A DNA stretch of 64,000 nucleotides from positions 1,240,001-1,304,000 of the forward strand of contig NZ_WUMN01000001.1 of the NCBI RefSeq assembly GCF_009826935.1, read 5' to 3'. Within the stretch, counting starts at the first letter, position 1. Every line of letters begins with the position of its first letter. Made by a program: the position numbers and the translations under genes. This document shows, one piece after another, positions 55,101 through 63,500 of this stretch. The notes under the pieces were generated by a model. That model had not been told where the DNA came from. It saw nothing but the letters and a program-made list of their open reading frames with translations, and did not search any database. This stretch comes from Flavobacterium sp. Sd200 (lineage in GTDB: Bacteria > Bacteroidota > Bacteroidia > Flavobacteriales > Flavobacteriaceae).

Positions 55101-57034
55101 TTGGTAGCCCCCACTGTTGTACCACTTACAGGACTTGTTGCTCCATCAAGGCTAATGGCAATATCGCAGGTGTCTCCGGGGATGTACCTAAAACGCGGAG
55201 ATGTTGTCCATGTACTGTACTCAGTACCACAATTGGCTCTTACGTGAAGGTAATAAAAAATATTATCTTCAATACCTGTATAACCTGTAACAGATGTTTC
55301 GGTAGTAGTTCCGGTTGCCTGTGCAGGCGGCGTTACGGAGGTTGTAACAGCATATTCATAACCGTTTGAAGGCGCTCCTGTAGTAGGTAGCGTCCAGCTA
55401 AGATTAGCCGTATTTGCAGCCACTGCTGTGCCGGTAGCATCTTCTGGAGCACGGCAGGTTGGTGGTGTTGTAACGTTTATATTATAATCCTGAGCCATAC
55501 CTGCAGTATAATTGCCACATGGATTTACAGTAGGATAAAAACTACCGCGCGAGCGAACCCTTATCCTATAGCTACCCAGCGGAGTGTCTTCGGGTATTGT
55601 TATAGTACCTGTAAAAGTTGTGTTTGCAGTACCCGAAGTTGTATGTGCAGCAACACGCTCAGTAACCTCATCAAAAACCATGTCGTTGTTCCAGTCTACC
55701 CAAATTTCTGCAAGCGTATATCCGGCAACAACAAGACTATAAGAAAAACTTTCACCTGCCGACTGACTCACAGCCGGACCTGCGGTATAATTGGCATAAG
55801 CAGTGGTTTGCGAAGGAACATTTAATATATTGGTGTATCCGGCAGATGTACCAAAACTGATTATATTATTGTAATAATAAGCATCTGTACTGGTAGGTAA
55901 ACAATAACCTCCGTAAAATGATGTTGTTACCCATGTGCTGTATCCATCGGTACCACAATTTGCCCTTACATGCAAATAATTTACAGTATCTGGAGTAATG
56001 GCAACACCTGCAACAGTACTGTCAGTAGTTACTGTACCATTTGCCGGAGGCGTAGGCAGCGTGCTTATAAAATATTCATAACCATTACCGGCATTAGCCA
56101 CAGCCGACCAACCAATTGTTGCAGCCGTTAAACTTGTCATTGTTGCAGTAAGCCCTGCCGGTGCCATACAGGCAGGAGGATCGGTAACATTTAAGCTATA
56201 ATCCTGTGCTCCTCCATAAGTATAGTTTGCACATGGGCTTATAACCTCATTATACCATCTTGAGCGTAGTCTAAGCCTGTAAGTGCCGTTTGCAGTACCA
56301 GTTGGTATAGTTATAGCCCCAGTATAGATAGTTGCACTGCTGCCATAAACAGTATGCGATGCTACCTGTTCTCCAGCATCTGTAAAATCGAGGTCGTTGT
56401 TCCAGTCTACCCAAAATTCTACCCTCGTATTGCTTGGAACGTTTATGCTATAGGAAAAGCTTCCTCCGGCAGACTGGCTAACCGACATGGAAGCTGAGTT
56501 ATCTGTATAAGCAATGTTTTGAACCGTATTATTGGTAATGTTTGTATATCCTTCTGTAGTAGCAAAGCTGTTAACATTAAATCCGGTGTAAGACCTTGTT
56601 GGCACGCAGTATCCTGAAAAAAACGAATAAGAACTCCATGAACTAAAGGTGCCGGAACAGTTATTCCTTACATGCAAATAGTTTGTAGCATTTGCTGTAG
56701 TAATAATATTGCTTACGGACGTCTCTGTAGTAGCCGTACCCTCGGCAGGAGGTACCTGCGTAGCCGTAATTGCATATTCATATCCTGATGAACCTTCTAC
56801 AGCTGTCCAGCTAATATTGGCTGAGGTAGTAGTAACTAAAGTTGCCCCAACTCCGGATGGGGCAGTGCATGTTTGAGAAAAAGCAGGCAGCATGCCTAAC
56901 ATAATCAACCAAGCCATTAATGCCATTGGCTTACTGTAAAAATCAGTAGCACTCCGCACAGGGGTATTACTGCCATCACGCTTTGTTCGCCATGAACGGA
57001 GGCCGGTTAAAAATTGTGTGTAATTGTGTACCAT
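52187..57034 (-). CDS. Giant T9SS-exported FnIII/GEVED repeat protein
   Basis: A 1615-residue surface protein. The signal peptide is unusually long: a basic N-region (RSWRTKRDG) precedes the hydrophobic MALMAWLIMLGMLPAFSQ, cut near residue 54. A shorter start at 56926 is possible. Seven FnIII domains begin near residues 56, 289, 527, 750, 987, 1209 and 1443, each starting with Cys and containing YEYAxSTSxxPP. Four GEVED domains (VDWNNDLDFxDxGE) follow FnIII 1, 2, 4 and 6. A different Cys-rich beta module (for example NDYDSVHSVFYGSCDAP and NDYDSENYVAYGNICPG) follows FnIII 3 and 5. Residues ~1545-1615 are a T9SS sorting domain ending in KISKRIVY. It has no visible enzyme domain and is probably an adhesin or binding protein. 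It lies downstream of the TPR/AraC pair, but has its own promoter. Confidence 0.88.
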   Translation of the reverse strand: MVHNYTQFLTGLRSWRTKRDGSNTPVRSATDFYSKPMALMAWLIMLGMLPAFSQTCTAPSGVGATLVTTTSANISWTAVEGSSGYEYAITATQVPPAEGTATTETSVSNIITTANATNYLHVRNNCSGTFSSWSSYSFFSGYCVPTRSYTGFNVNSFATTEGYTNITNNTVQNIAYTDNSASMSVSQSAGGSFSYSINVPSNTRVEFWVDWNNDLDFTDAGEQVASHTVYGSSATIYTGAITIPTGTANGTYRLRLRSRWYNEVISPCANYTYGGAQDYSLNVTDPPACMAPAGLTATMTSLTAATIGWSAVANAGNGYEYFISTLPTPPANGTVTTDSTVAGVAITPDTVNYLHVRANCGTDGYSTWVTTSFYGGYCLPTSTDAYYYNNIISFGTSAGYTNILNVPSQTTAYANYTAGPAVSQSAGESFSYSLVVAGYTLAEIWVDWNNDMVFDEVTERVAAHTTSGTANTTFTGTITIPEDTPLGSYRIRVRSRGSFYPTVNPCGNYTAGMAQDYNINVTTPPTCRAPEDATGTAVAANTANLSWTLPTTGAPSNGYEYAVTTSVTPPAQATGTTTETSVTGYTGIEDNIFYYLHVRANCGTEYSTWTTSPRFRYIPGDTCDIAISLDGATSPVSGTTVGATNNYTPSCNATGTGADIYYSVTVGNGYTLVIGQTVNDYDSVHSVFYGSCDAPIAINCTNDPDTAQLTWINNTGATQTVYWVQDGAGTGTTNAGSYTIAWTLTEPPVCNVPLALTAVLNNDSSVNVSWSLPTTSAPTGYEYAVTTSATPPETGTSTTELFVNDVVSTPNQYNYLHVRSNCGTDGYGEWVTLSFYSGHCIPVSSYLGYAIYGFSTTVGFTNIANTTAQTTAYVNNFDTMAVSQEQGGSFNYSAVVQSYSVLDVYVDWNNDLDFDDEGELIRSHTNIGTVNTTYTGTVQIPAIIAPGNYRMRLRTRGTSNVVSACTPNSNGMAQDYKIEITTTTPTCYVPINLRGAGVASQTVNLIWEAQNRGTAPVGYEYSVSTSAIPPASGTATTDTFVTGYTDILDNTYYYLHVRTNCGDGDYSQWSTSLPFRYFMADNCDSAVDLATQTSPYTHTTVGANADYNFSCAGGNTSPDLIYYIDVPNGYTLNIGQSSNDYDSENYVAYGNICPGENYINCFDDDLQQVEWENLTGNTQRVYWIQDGSYNQVNVGNFTLVWTLTPPALCDVPRELNVSLTSLTSANISWIAPNTGLPSGYEYAVSTSETAPESGTFTALLNAVDVAITANETNYLYVRSACEDENYSTWVSYSFYAGYCVPTNTNSQDYYISSITTTGADVNFTNESGFSEYTDYTEDFSVTTYPGASFAISATHPEGSYSYAVWIDWNGNFYFEDSERIFVTSLLSSPASLGSISVPLTVQLGTYRMRIRNSATAFPAITACGNMSNGEAEDYTINIVAAPSCFPPYAPSIEPIDNTTAELRWSPPVLGGLPQGYEYVFSTSATEPTGNGTATTTFFIGDAPYNAAQSHYLFVRTVCGDGDYSEWVSTSVLDINSPEILAKSIIVYKQDNIVNITSSNALIRDVTVYDIRGRKLYNESNINNSKAVINSMQLQQQVLIVEINTEKGKISKRIVY
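52440..56870 (-). repeat. DNA-level repeats coding FnIII, GEVED and Cys-rich modules
   Basis: Seven units of about 170-240 codons repeat inside the 52187 gene. Short near-identical DNA strings mark them, such as GTTGTTCCAGTCTAC near 54306, 55685 and 56396, and a close variant near 52928. The order is Fn-G, Fn-G, Fn-X, Fn-G, Fn-X, Fn-G, Fn, where G is GEVED and X the Cys-rich module. Confidence 0.8.
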
Positions 57035-57107
57035 AATAGTTATTTGAAAGTGAAAAAAACTAATCCTATAGATATTTATGTGTTGTGCTACACTAAATAC
57101 TATTGGT

Positions 57108-57134
57108 CAAACCTATACTTTTTTAACAAACAAA
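57108..57134 (-). promoter_or_regulatory. Promoter of the FnIII/GEVED gene
   Basis: TAGGTTTG (57115-57108) on the minus strand fits TAnnTTTG, with TTTG (57134-57131) 15 nt upstream. The spacing is short, so support is moderate. Expected leader about 67 nt. Confidence 0.55.
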
Positions 57135-57147
57135 AAAACTAAAGCTT

Positions 57148-57180
57148 GTTCGATAATCGTGAAATTCACTGTTATCGAAC
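57148..57180 (-). terminator. Terminator of the TPR protein gene
   Basis: A 9-bp stem (57148-57156 with 57172-57180) around a 15-nt loop that can itself form a small hairpin. A T-rich stretch follows on the minus strand. It lies between the TPR gene and the GEVED promoter. Confidence 0.6.
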
Positions 57181-57246
57181 ATTATTATTCAGGTATTTAA
57201 CAAATGTATTAGATAAATTCAGAAAAAGTAAACCTGTTCACCGATA

Positions 57247-58380
57247 CTAAATCTTACTATTACGTAAAGATTTAGTAACTCTTAAAAGTTTAAAAACTAA
57301 AAAAGCAGCTAAGGACAAAAATGTAACGATCGCAATTATAAAGTAAATATTTTCGTTTCGGGTTTCATTTTCGCGTGCATCTTTCATATCGGTAGATATT
57401 TCGTTGATAAGGTGGCGAAAAGAATTAACCTCTAAACTATCAATCTCTCTTTTCTGTTTTAAAAATATTGTGCTATAAATACCGTATTTATCATAATCTT
57501 TTAACTTCAGAAAATTATCTGCTAAGGCAGAATAGAACTCATTTTGTAACGTTAAACTATGGTATTCTTCTACCTCTTTTTCTATATTGAATAATATAGC
57601 ATTAGACTCTTTAAAATTATTTTCAGAATAATGGGTTTTTGCGAGGGCAATATCTGCATAAAACCTATTTTCTTTATATCCATTTTTTAGGGATAGATCA
57701 TGTGCAGTGTTAAGCACATCCCTTGCTTTATCCAATTGATATAGATCAGTGAGACATAGTCCTTTTTGAATAAGGGCAATTGTAAGATTAATACTATTAG
57801 AATTCTTATTTATTGCTTTTGTGTATTCTGAAATAGATTTATCAAAATAATTTATCGCAACCTCACAATCTAATTTATCTTTATAATTAACCGCTTTAAT
57901 GAAATAAACATTGCCTTTAATAAAATGTATTGAATCTTTATCAATTTTACTGCCTATAATTTGCTCAGCTATATCAAGGTAATGGTTAACTTTATCATGC
58001 ATTTTCAAAATGTAGTATTGATTGCCAACAAATACCAGGGTACGTACCCGTTCATTATCCTCATTTTGAGCATTTGCCAAACTGTAAGCCTGCAATGCAT
58101 AATCAATAGCTTTCTGGTTATGATTTTTTACAGAATAAGCACCTCCAATAGTTAGCAACGATAATATTTGCTGGTGTGTATTGAGATTGTTATGTGCCTG
58201 TAGATCAGTTACCGTTTTAATTGCTTTGTCCGGGTTTTCATAGGCTACTAAGTTTACTGCATTGAGTATGCTGTCAATCTTTTTTCTTTCCTGAGCATTT
58301 AGTGTAAAGACAGGAAAAAGTAAAACCATAATTACAAATGGTTTAAAAAAGTCTGGGGAACAAGAGTATAACTTTTTCAT
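57247..58380 (-). CDS. TPR-repeat protein with C-terminal membrane helix, no HTH
   Basis: A 377-residue protein. A signal peptide or first membrane helix (FVIMVLLFPVFTLNAQ) is followed by about seven helical TPR-type repeats outside the cytoplasm and a final membrane helix (IYFIIAIVTFLSLAAFLVFKLL, ~347-368) with a short basic tail. The layout matches the sensor half of Bacteroidota TPR-TM-HTH regulators, including the gene just upstream, but the DNA-binding domain is absent and the frame simply ends after 10 residues of tail. No frameshifted HTH remnant was seen downstream. It starts 9 bp after the regulator gene, so the two are cotranscribed. It may pair with that regulator or be a truncated duplicate. 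Confidence 0.75.
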   Translation of the reverse strand: MKKLYSCSPDFFKPFVIMVLLFPVFTLNAQERKKIDSILNAVNLVAYENPDKAIKTVTDLQAHNNLNTHQQILSLLTIGGAYSVKNHNQKAIDYALQAYSLANAQNEDNERVRTLVFVGNQYYILKMHDKVNHYLDIAEQIIGSKIDKDSIHFIKGNVYFIKAVNYKDKLDCEVAINYFDKSISEYTKAINKNSNSINLTIALIQKGLCLTDLYQLDKARDVLNTAHDLSLKNGYKENRFYADIALAKTHYSENNFKESNAILFNIEKEVEEYHSLTLQNEFYSALADNFLKLKDYDKYGIYSTIFLKQKREIDSLEVNSFRHLINEISTDMKDARENETRNENIYFIIAIVTFLSLAAFLVFKLLRVTKSLRNSKI

Positions 58381-58389
58381 TTGTAATTA

Positions 58390-59946
58390 CTATTGTTGAT
58401 TATCCTGTAATGAAGCTATAAAAACTGATGGCGAAGAACCTGTTAACGATTTAAAAACAACCGTAAAAGAGCTTCTTGAAGTAAATCCGGCCACATTGGC
58501 AAGATGACTTGTTTTGTACTGGCGGTATTCAGGATATAGCTGCAACTTATTTACAATATAGTTTATCCTCAATTCATTAATATAGGTCTTAAAATTTTTA
58601 TTTTTTTGACTGTTAATGATCTCCGAAAGATATTTGGTGTTTGTATCTAAATGTTTTGCAAGCGATTTTAACGAAAGTTCCTGATCTGTAAACAATTCAG
58701 ACTTTTCAAAGACAGTAAGTTTATCAAGTATTGCAAGCTCCGCTTTTTCAGAAATAGCAAAGGGCACAGGAGTATTTTCCTCCATATAATGCGTTTTCAT
58801 GCTCTCAATAGTTTCTTCAAATTGTTTTTTCTGGTGTAAAAACTGGCTGTGGCTTTTTTGCTTTTTCTTTAGGATCAGATAATATATATAAAGCCCTAAA
58901 AGTATCGCTGTAAACAGACAGGTCATTACCATAAATTTTATTTTAAAAGCCGCTTTCTCATCAGTACTTTCTTTTTGTTTACTGCTTTCATAAAAGCTTA
59001 TGGCAAGAACTTTTGCGGTTTGCTCCTGTTGTGTCTGGTTATTTAATTTTGCAATGTAAAGTTCCCTGTAGTGGGCAAAAAGTGGGACATTTTTTTTGAT
59101 AGAATATATTTCGGCTAAAACTTCATAATTCCTTAAAAAAATGTTTGGAGAAAAATTTTTATGATCAATATTTTTAGTAAGCAGGTCAACTGCCTTATCA
59201 AGTGCCCCCTCTTTAAAATAAATTTCACCCAATTGCCTTTCCGACAAAACAGTATAAATATCAACAGAACCGGACAAAGATACATCAGCTATTAATTTTT
59301 CAAATCGTTCTTTGGCCAGCTCAGGCTGCCCATTCTTTAGGTAAGTTGATGCTATTAAATAATCTATTTTATGTTTTAATCCCGGATGAAGGCTGTTTTT
59401 ATTTTTATCAAAAATCACATGGGCCTGTTTCAAAAAAACGAGCTTTTCTGTATTGCTTATTTTACTCCTGTCTGCCTGTGCCAGCAAAAGCAAGATCTTG
59501 AGGCGCACAGATCCGGCAACATTTTCTTCAGACTGTAAATCTAAAGCACGTTGCAAAGCCTCGTCAGCCTGCTCAGGCATGTTAATATTCCGAAAAATAT
59601 CACTAAGGTGAATGTAAATATTTGCATCGCAATAATTGCAATCCAGTTCATAATTAAAGTCTTTAGCTTCAATTATTTTTTGTAATGCCTCATAGTATTT
59701 TAATTGTGTCTCAAATGCTTCTGCCTGTAGCAACAGTGCATCTGTACGGGTAGGTACAGATTTGGCCTCTTTAAAAATAAAATCGTTTAAAACTAAGGCT
59801 TTAGAAGGCTCATAATATACAAGGCTCTCCGATTTTATCAGTAGGCTGTCTATGTCTTTTTGGCTTTGTGCAGCTACTCTTATGCAGAATGCCAACAAAA
59901 CAACCACAGTATAAAACAACATCCTCCTTTTAACGCCTCTAATCAT
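58390..59946 (-). CDS. TPR-membrane-AraC hybrid transcriptional regulator
   Basis: A 518-residue regulator. A signal-anchor (MLFYTVVVLLAFCIRVAAQ, start at or just before residue 9) is followed by TPR-like repeats (~30-300) in the periplasm, a membrane helix (VMTCLFTAILLGLYIYYLIL, ~330-350), a coiled linker and a C-terminal AraC-type double helix-turn-helix (~415-510; LAKHLDTNTKYLSEIINSQKNKNFKTYINELRINYIV and SHLANVAGFTSRSSFTVVFKSLTGSSPSVFI). Such proteins link an envelope signal to gene expression in Bacteroidota. A partner protein of the same sensor type is encoded 9 bp downstream, followed by the GEVED surface protein, the most likely local target. Target and ligand are inferences. Confidence 0.85.
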   Translation of the reverse strand: MIRGVKRRMLFYTVVVLLAFCIRVAAQSQKDIDSLLIKSESLVYYEPSKALVLNDFIFKEAKSVPTRTDALLLQAEAFETQLKYYEALQKIIEAKDFNYELDCNYCDANIYIHLSDIFRNINMPEQADEALQRALDLQSEENVAGSVRLKILLLLAQADRSKISNTEKLVFLKQAHVIFDKNKNSLHPGLKHKIDYLIASTYLKNGQPELAKERFEKLIADVSLSGSVDIYTVLSERQLGEIYFKEGALDKAVDLLTKNIDHKNFSPNIFLRNYEVLAEIYSIKKNVPLFAHYRELYIAKLNNQTQQEQTAKVLAISFYESSKQKESTDEKAAFKIKFMVMTCLFTAILLGLYIYYLILKKKQKSHSQFLHQKKQFEETIESMKTHYMEENTPVPFAISEKAELAILDKLTVFEKSELFTDQELSLKSLAKHLDTNTKYLSEIINSQKNKNFKTYINELRINYIVNKLQLYPEYRQYKTSHLANVAGFTSRSSFTVVFKSLTGSSPSVFIASLQDNQQ

Positions 59947-60175
59947 TCCTTATTTTTAAAATACTGATTATCAAATAATAATTTGTATATTTTTTAGTTT
60001 AACTTAATTGGTTGTGGTAAAAGTAAAAGCATTTTAAATTTGCTATACTTAATCAAGGCTTAAAATTAAAACAAAAACTATACATATTGCAAAATGGTTA
60101 CCAGTTTGTCAGTATGAAATAAAATATCCTGCCTCTCCAATATACAGTTACTGTAAATTTATTACTTTTACACCA
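59947..60175. other. Intergenic region between divergent genes, no feature recognised
   Basis: This 229-bp AT-rich gap separates the leftward TPR-AraC gene and the rightward small Cys/His protein gene. I see no exact TAnnTTTG box, no strong hairpin and no RNA gene in it. It must hold both promoters, but they cannot be placed. Confidence 0.5.
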
Positions 60176-60481
60176 ATGCATAATATCAGGCAAATACTCA
60201 CTACTTTAATATCGGCATACCTGCTGATATTAATGGTATTGCCATGTACTGATGCGCACAATACACATAACAAAAACCAATCTGCCGAAATTACACAGGG
60301 TTCAACAGAACATCATGATGATTTTGAAGTCTGTACTCCTTTTTGTGTATGTGGAAGTTGTATTGCTGCAGTGGTAATACAGCCTTTGACAGAATACAAT
60401 TTGTATGTGCCGGATTATTATAACACACAAATATCCAACTTCTACCAATCGGTACAATCCGATTTTCATGCCTCCATCTAG
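60176..60481 (+). CDS. Small secreted Cys/His protein next to a metal efflux pump (DUF6660-like)
   Basis: A 101-residue protein with a signal peptide or anchor (ILTTLISAYLLILMVLPCTDA). The mature part is rich in possible metal ligands: AHNTHNKN, TEHHDDFEVCTPFCVCGSC. A block of this type next to a heavy-metal RND pump matches a small Bacteroidota family that I recall as DUF6660. It may bind metal in the periplasm and pass it to the pump. It lies 108 bp before the pump gene and probably shares its transcript. The pattern CTPFCxCxxC is clear; the function is inferred from context. Confidence 0.7.
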   Translation: MHNIRQILTTLISAYLLILMVLPCTDAHNTHNKNQSAEITQGSTEHHDDFEVCTPFCVCGSCIAAVVIQPLTEYNLYVPDYYNTQISNFYQSVQSDFHASI

Positions 60482-60589
60482 CAGCCCCCTCAATTAGTAT
60501 AATGATTTGCGCCGGTTAGCAACCGGCTGTTCCTGCATGGGCATACTTTATCCATGCATTATTCAATCCATTATATTAATTTATAATCA

Positions 60590-63500
60590 ATGTTAGACAA
60601 AATAATTCATTTCAGTATCAATAATAAGTTTATTATTGGGCTGTTCACTTTGGCATTAATACTAACAGGAGGCTATTCGCTTTCCCACCTCCCCATCGAT
60701 GCGCTGCCAGATATTACAAACAATCAGGTACAGATCATTACCACTTCACCAACGCTTGCCACACAGGATGTAGAGCAATTCATAACCTACCCTATTGAGA
60801 TGGCGGTAAAACCCATCCCGAAAGTTGTAGAGCTGCGTTCTGTAAGCCGTTTCGGACTTAGCGTTGTAACCGTAGTATTTGAAGAAGATGCCGATATATA
60901 CTGGGCAAGGGCACAGATATCAGAACGTCTTAAAGAAGCGGAAAATGTTATTCCAAAAAATCTTGGTTCGCCCGAAATGGCCCCCATAAGCACCGGGCTT
61001 GGTGAAATTTACCAATATGTTGTATACCCTCAAAAAGGGTACGAAAAAAAATATGATGCCATGCAGCTCCGAACCATACAGGACTGGATCATCAGGCCGC
61101 AACTGGTAGGTACTCGCGGCGTAGCTGAAGTTAATACACTGGGTGGTGCATTAAAACAATATGAAATTGCAGTAAACCCGGACAGGCTCAAGAGTATGAA
61201 TACCACTACAGCCGAGATATTTGCCGCACTTGAGACTAATAATGAAAATACCGGAGGCGCATATATCGATAAAAAGCCTTATGCTTATTTTATCAGGGGA
61301 ATAGGTATGGTAAACAGCATTGAGGATATTAATAAAATTGTTATTAAAAACCAGAACGGTATCCCCGTATTGGTTCGTGATGTTGCCAAAGTACAGTTGG
61401 GCAGCAGCATCCGTTATGGTGCTACAACCAAAGACGGCAAAGGCGAAGAAGTTACCGGAATGGTAATGATGCTTAAAGGCGAAAATAGCGGGCAGGTTGT
61501 AGGCCGTGTAAAAGAAAAAATAGAACAAATCAAAAAATCACTGCCTGAGGGTGTATCCATAGAACCCTTTCTCGATCGTACAAAATTAGTGGATCATGCC
61601 ATAGGTACGGTTAAAAAAAACCTGATAGAGGGTGCGCTTATTGTAGTATTCATACTGGTGCTGCTTTTAGGCAATTGGCGTGCGGGTCTTGTCGTGGCTT
61701 CGGTAATACCCTTGGCGTTACTGTTTGCTATCTGTATGATGAATTTATTCAATGTCAGCGGTAATCTCATGAGCCTTGGGGCTATTGACTTCGGTATTAT
61801 TGTAGACGGGGCTGTAATTATTGTTGAGGCAATCATTCATCGGCTTGAGACCATGAAAAAGGGTAAACTTACTAAGGATAACATGAATGAGGAAGTCTAT
61901 GAGGCATCTTCAAAAATAAGAAGCAGCGCAGCTTTTGGCGAGATCATCATCCTTATCGTGTACCTGCCCATATTAGCACTTACCGGTACCGAAGGCAAAA
62001 TGTTTGGCCCTATGGCACAAACCGTTTCGTTTGCCATTTTAGGTGCTTTTATATTATCGCTTACCTACGTACCGATGATGAGTTCGCTGGTGCTGAGTAA
62101 ATCTACCGGACATACGCCTAATTTCAGCGATAAAATTATTGCTACGGTATATCGTGTATACAGGCCGTTGTTAGACGGTGCACTAAAAGTAAAAGGCATT
62201 ATTATAGGCGTTTCAGTAACATTATTTGCCGTGGCACTTATTCTGTTCAATTCACTTGGCGGGGAGTTTATCCCTACGCTTGATGAAGGTGATATCGCCA
62301 CGCATCTTATCATTTCGTCAGGAAGTTCACTTTCGCAGGAAATAGAGGCCACCACCAAGGCAGAGCAGATACTGCGCAGCAGGTTTCCTGAGATTAAGAT
62401 GATCGTAACTAAAATTGGCAGTGCCGAGATACCTACCGACCCAATGCCCATGGAAGCGGGTGATATGATCATTATTATGAAAAACAGAAATGAGTGGACT
62501 TCAGCCAAAACCAAGGAAGAGCTAATGGCTAAAATGGAAAAAGCACTGGAAGAAATACCGGGTGCTACTACCGAGTTTTCACAACCGGTTCAAATGCGCA
62601 TGAATGAACTAATGACAGGGATACGCAGCGATGTAGCCATTAAGATATTTGGTGAGGATATTGACAGGCTTGTAAGTGCCGGAGATGAGATAATGGAGCA
62701 AATACAGGACATTAAAGGCATTACCGATGCACGCCCCGAACGTGTTGCCGGTTTACCGCAAATTACCGTGAAATACGATAAAGACAAGCTTGCCCTGTAC
62801 GGCCTTAATGTGGGAGATCTTAACCGTGTGGTGCGTATGGGTTTTGCCGGTGAAGCCGCGGGGACGGTATATGAAGGCGAGAAACGTTTTGACCTCGTGG
62901 TACGTCTTGTACAAGATAAAAGACAGGATATCAATAATCTTAAATCGCTGTATGTTACCCTGCCTTCAGGCAACCAAATACCTTTGGAGCAAGTAGCCGA
63001 TATAAAATTTGAAGACGGGCCTATGCAGATTAGCCGAGAAGATGGGCACCGCCGCATTGTGGTAGGCTTTAACGTACGCGAGCGCGATGTACAAAGCGTG
63101 GTAAAAGACATACAGGCAAAACTGGATAAAAACCTCAAGCTCCCTGCGGGATATTATGTTACATATGGCGGCCAGTTTGAAAACCTGCAACAGGCCAACA
63201 GCCGGCTTATGGTAGCAGTACCTGTAGCGCTGGGGTTAATTTTTATACTGTTGTACTTTACATTTAAATCTATAAAACAATCGGTACTGATTTTTACCGC
63301 GATACCGCTTTCGGCTATTGGTGGGGTTTTTGCCCTCTGGATGCGCGGCATGCCGTTTAGCATCTCGGCGGGTGTTGGGTTTATTGCGCTCTTTGGTGTG
63401 GCGGTACTGAACGGTATCGTACTGATTGCTTACTTCAATGAACTGAAAACAGAAGGTATAACCGATATTTATGAACGCATAAGGGAAGGAACAAAAGTAA

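Noticed and set aside
52440..56870. Periodic repeats as a CRISPR array
   Set aside because: The repeats are in frame, hundreds of bases apart and code for FnIII and GEVED domains.
57247..57300. The TPR gene as a frameshifted TPR-AraC gene
   Set aside because: No HTH-like sequence was found in any frame between its stop and the next gene, so it is a genuine short form or an old truncation, not a recent frameshift.
62590..63138. 182-codon frame opposite the RND pump
   Set aside because: Ser/Arg-rich antisense product inside a clear RND gene; not a gene.
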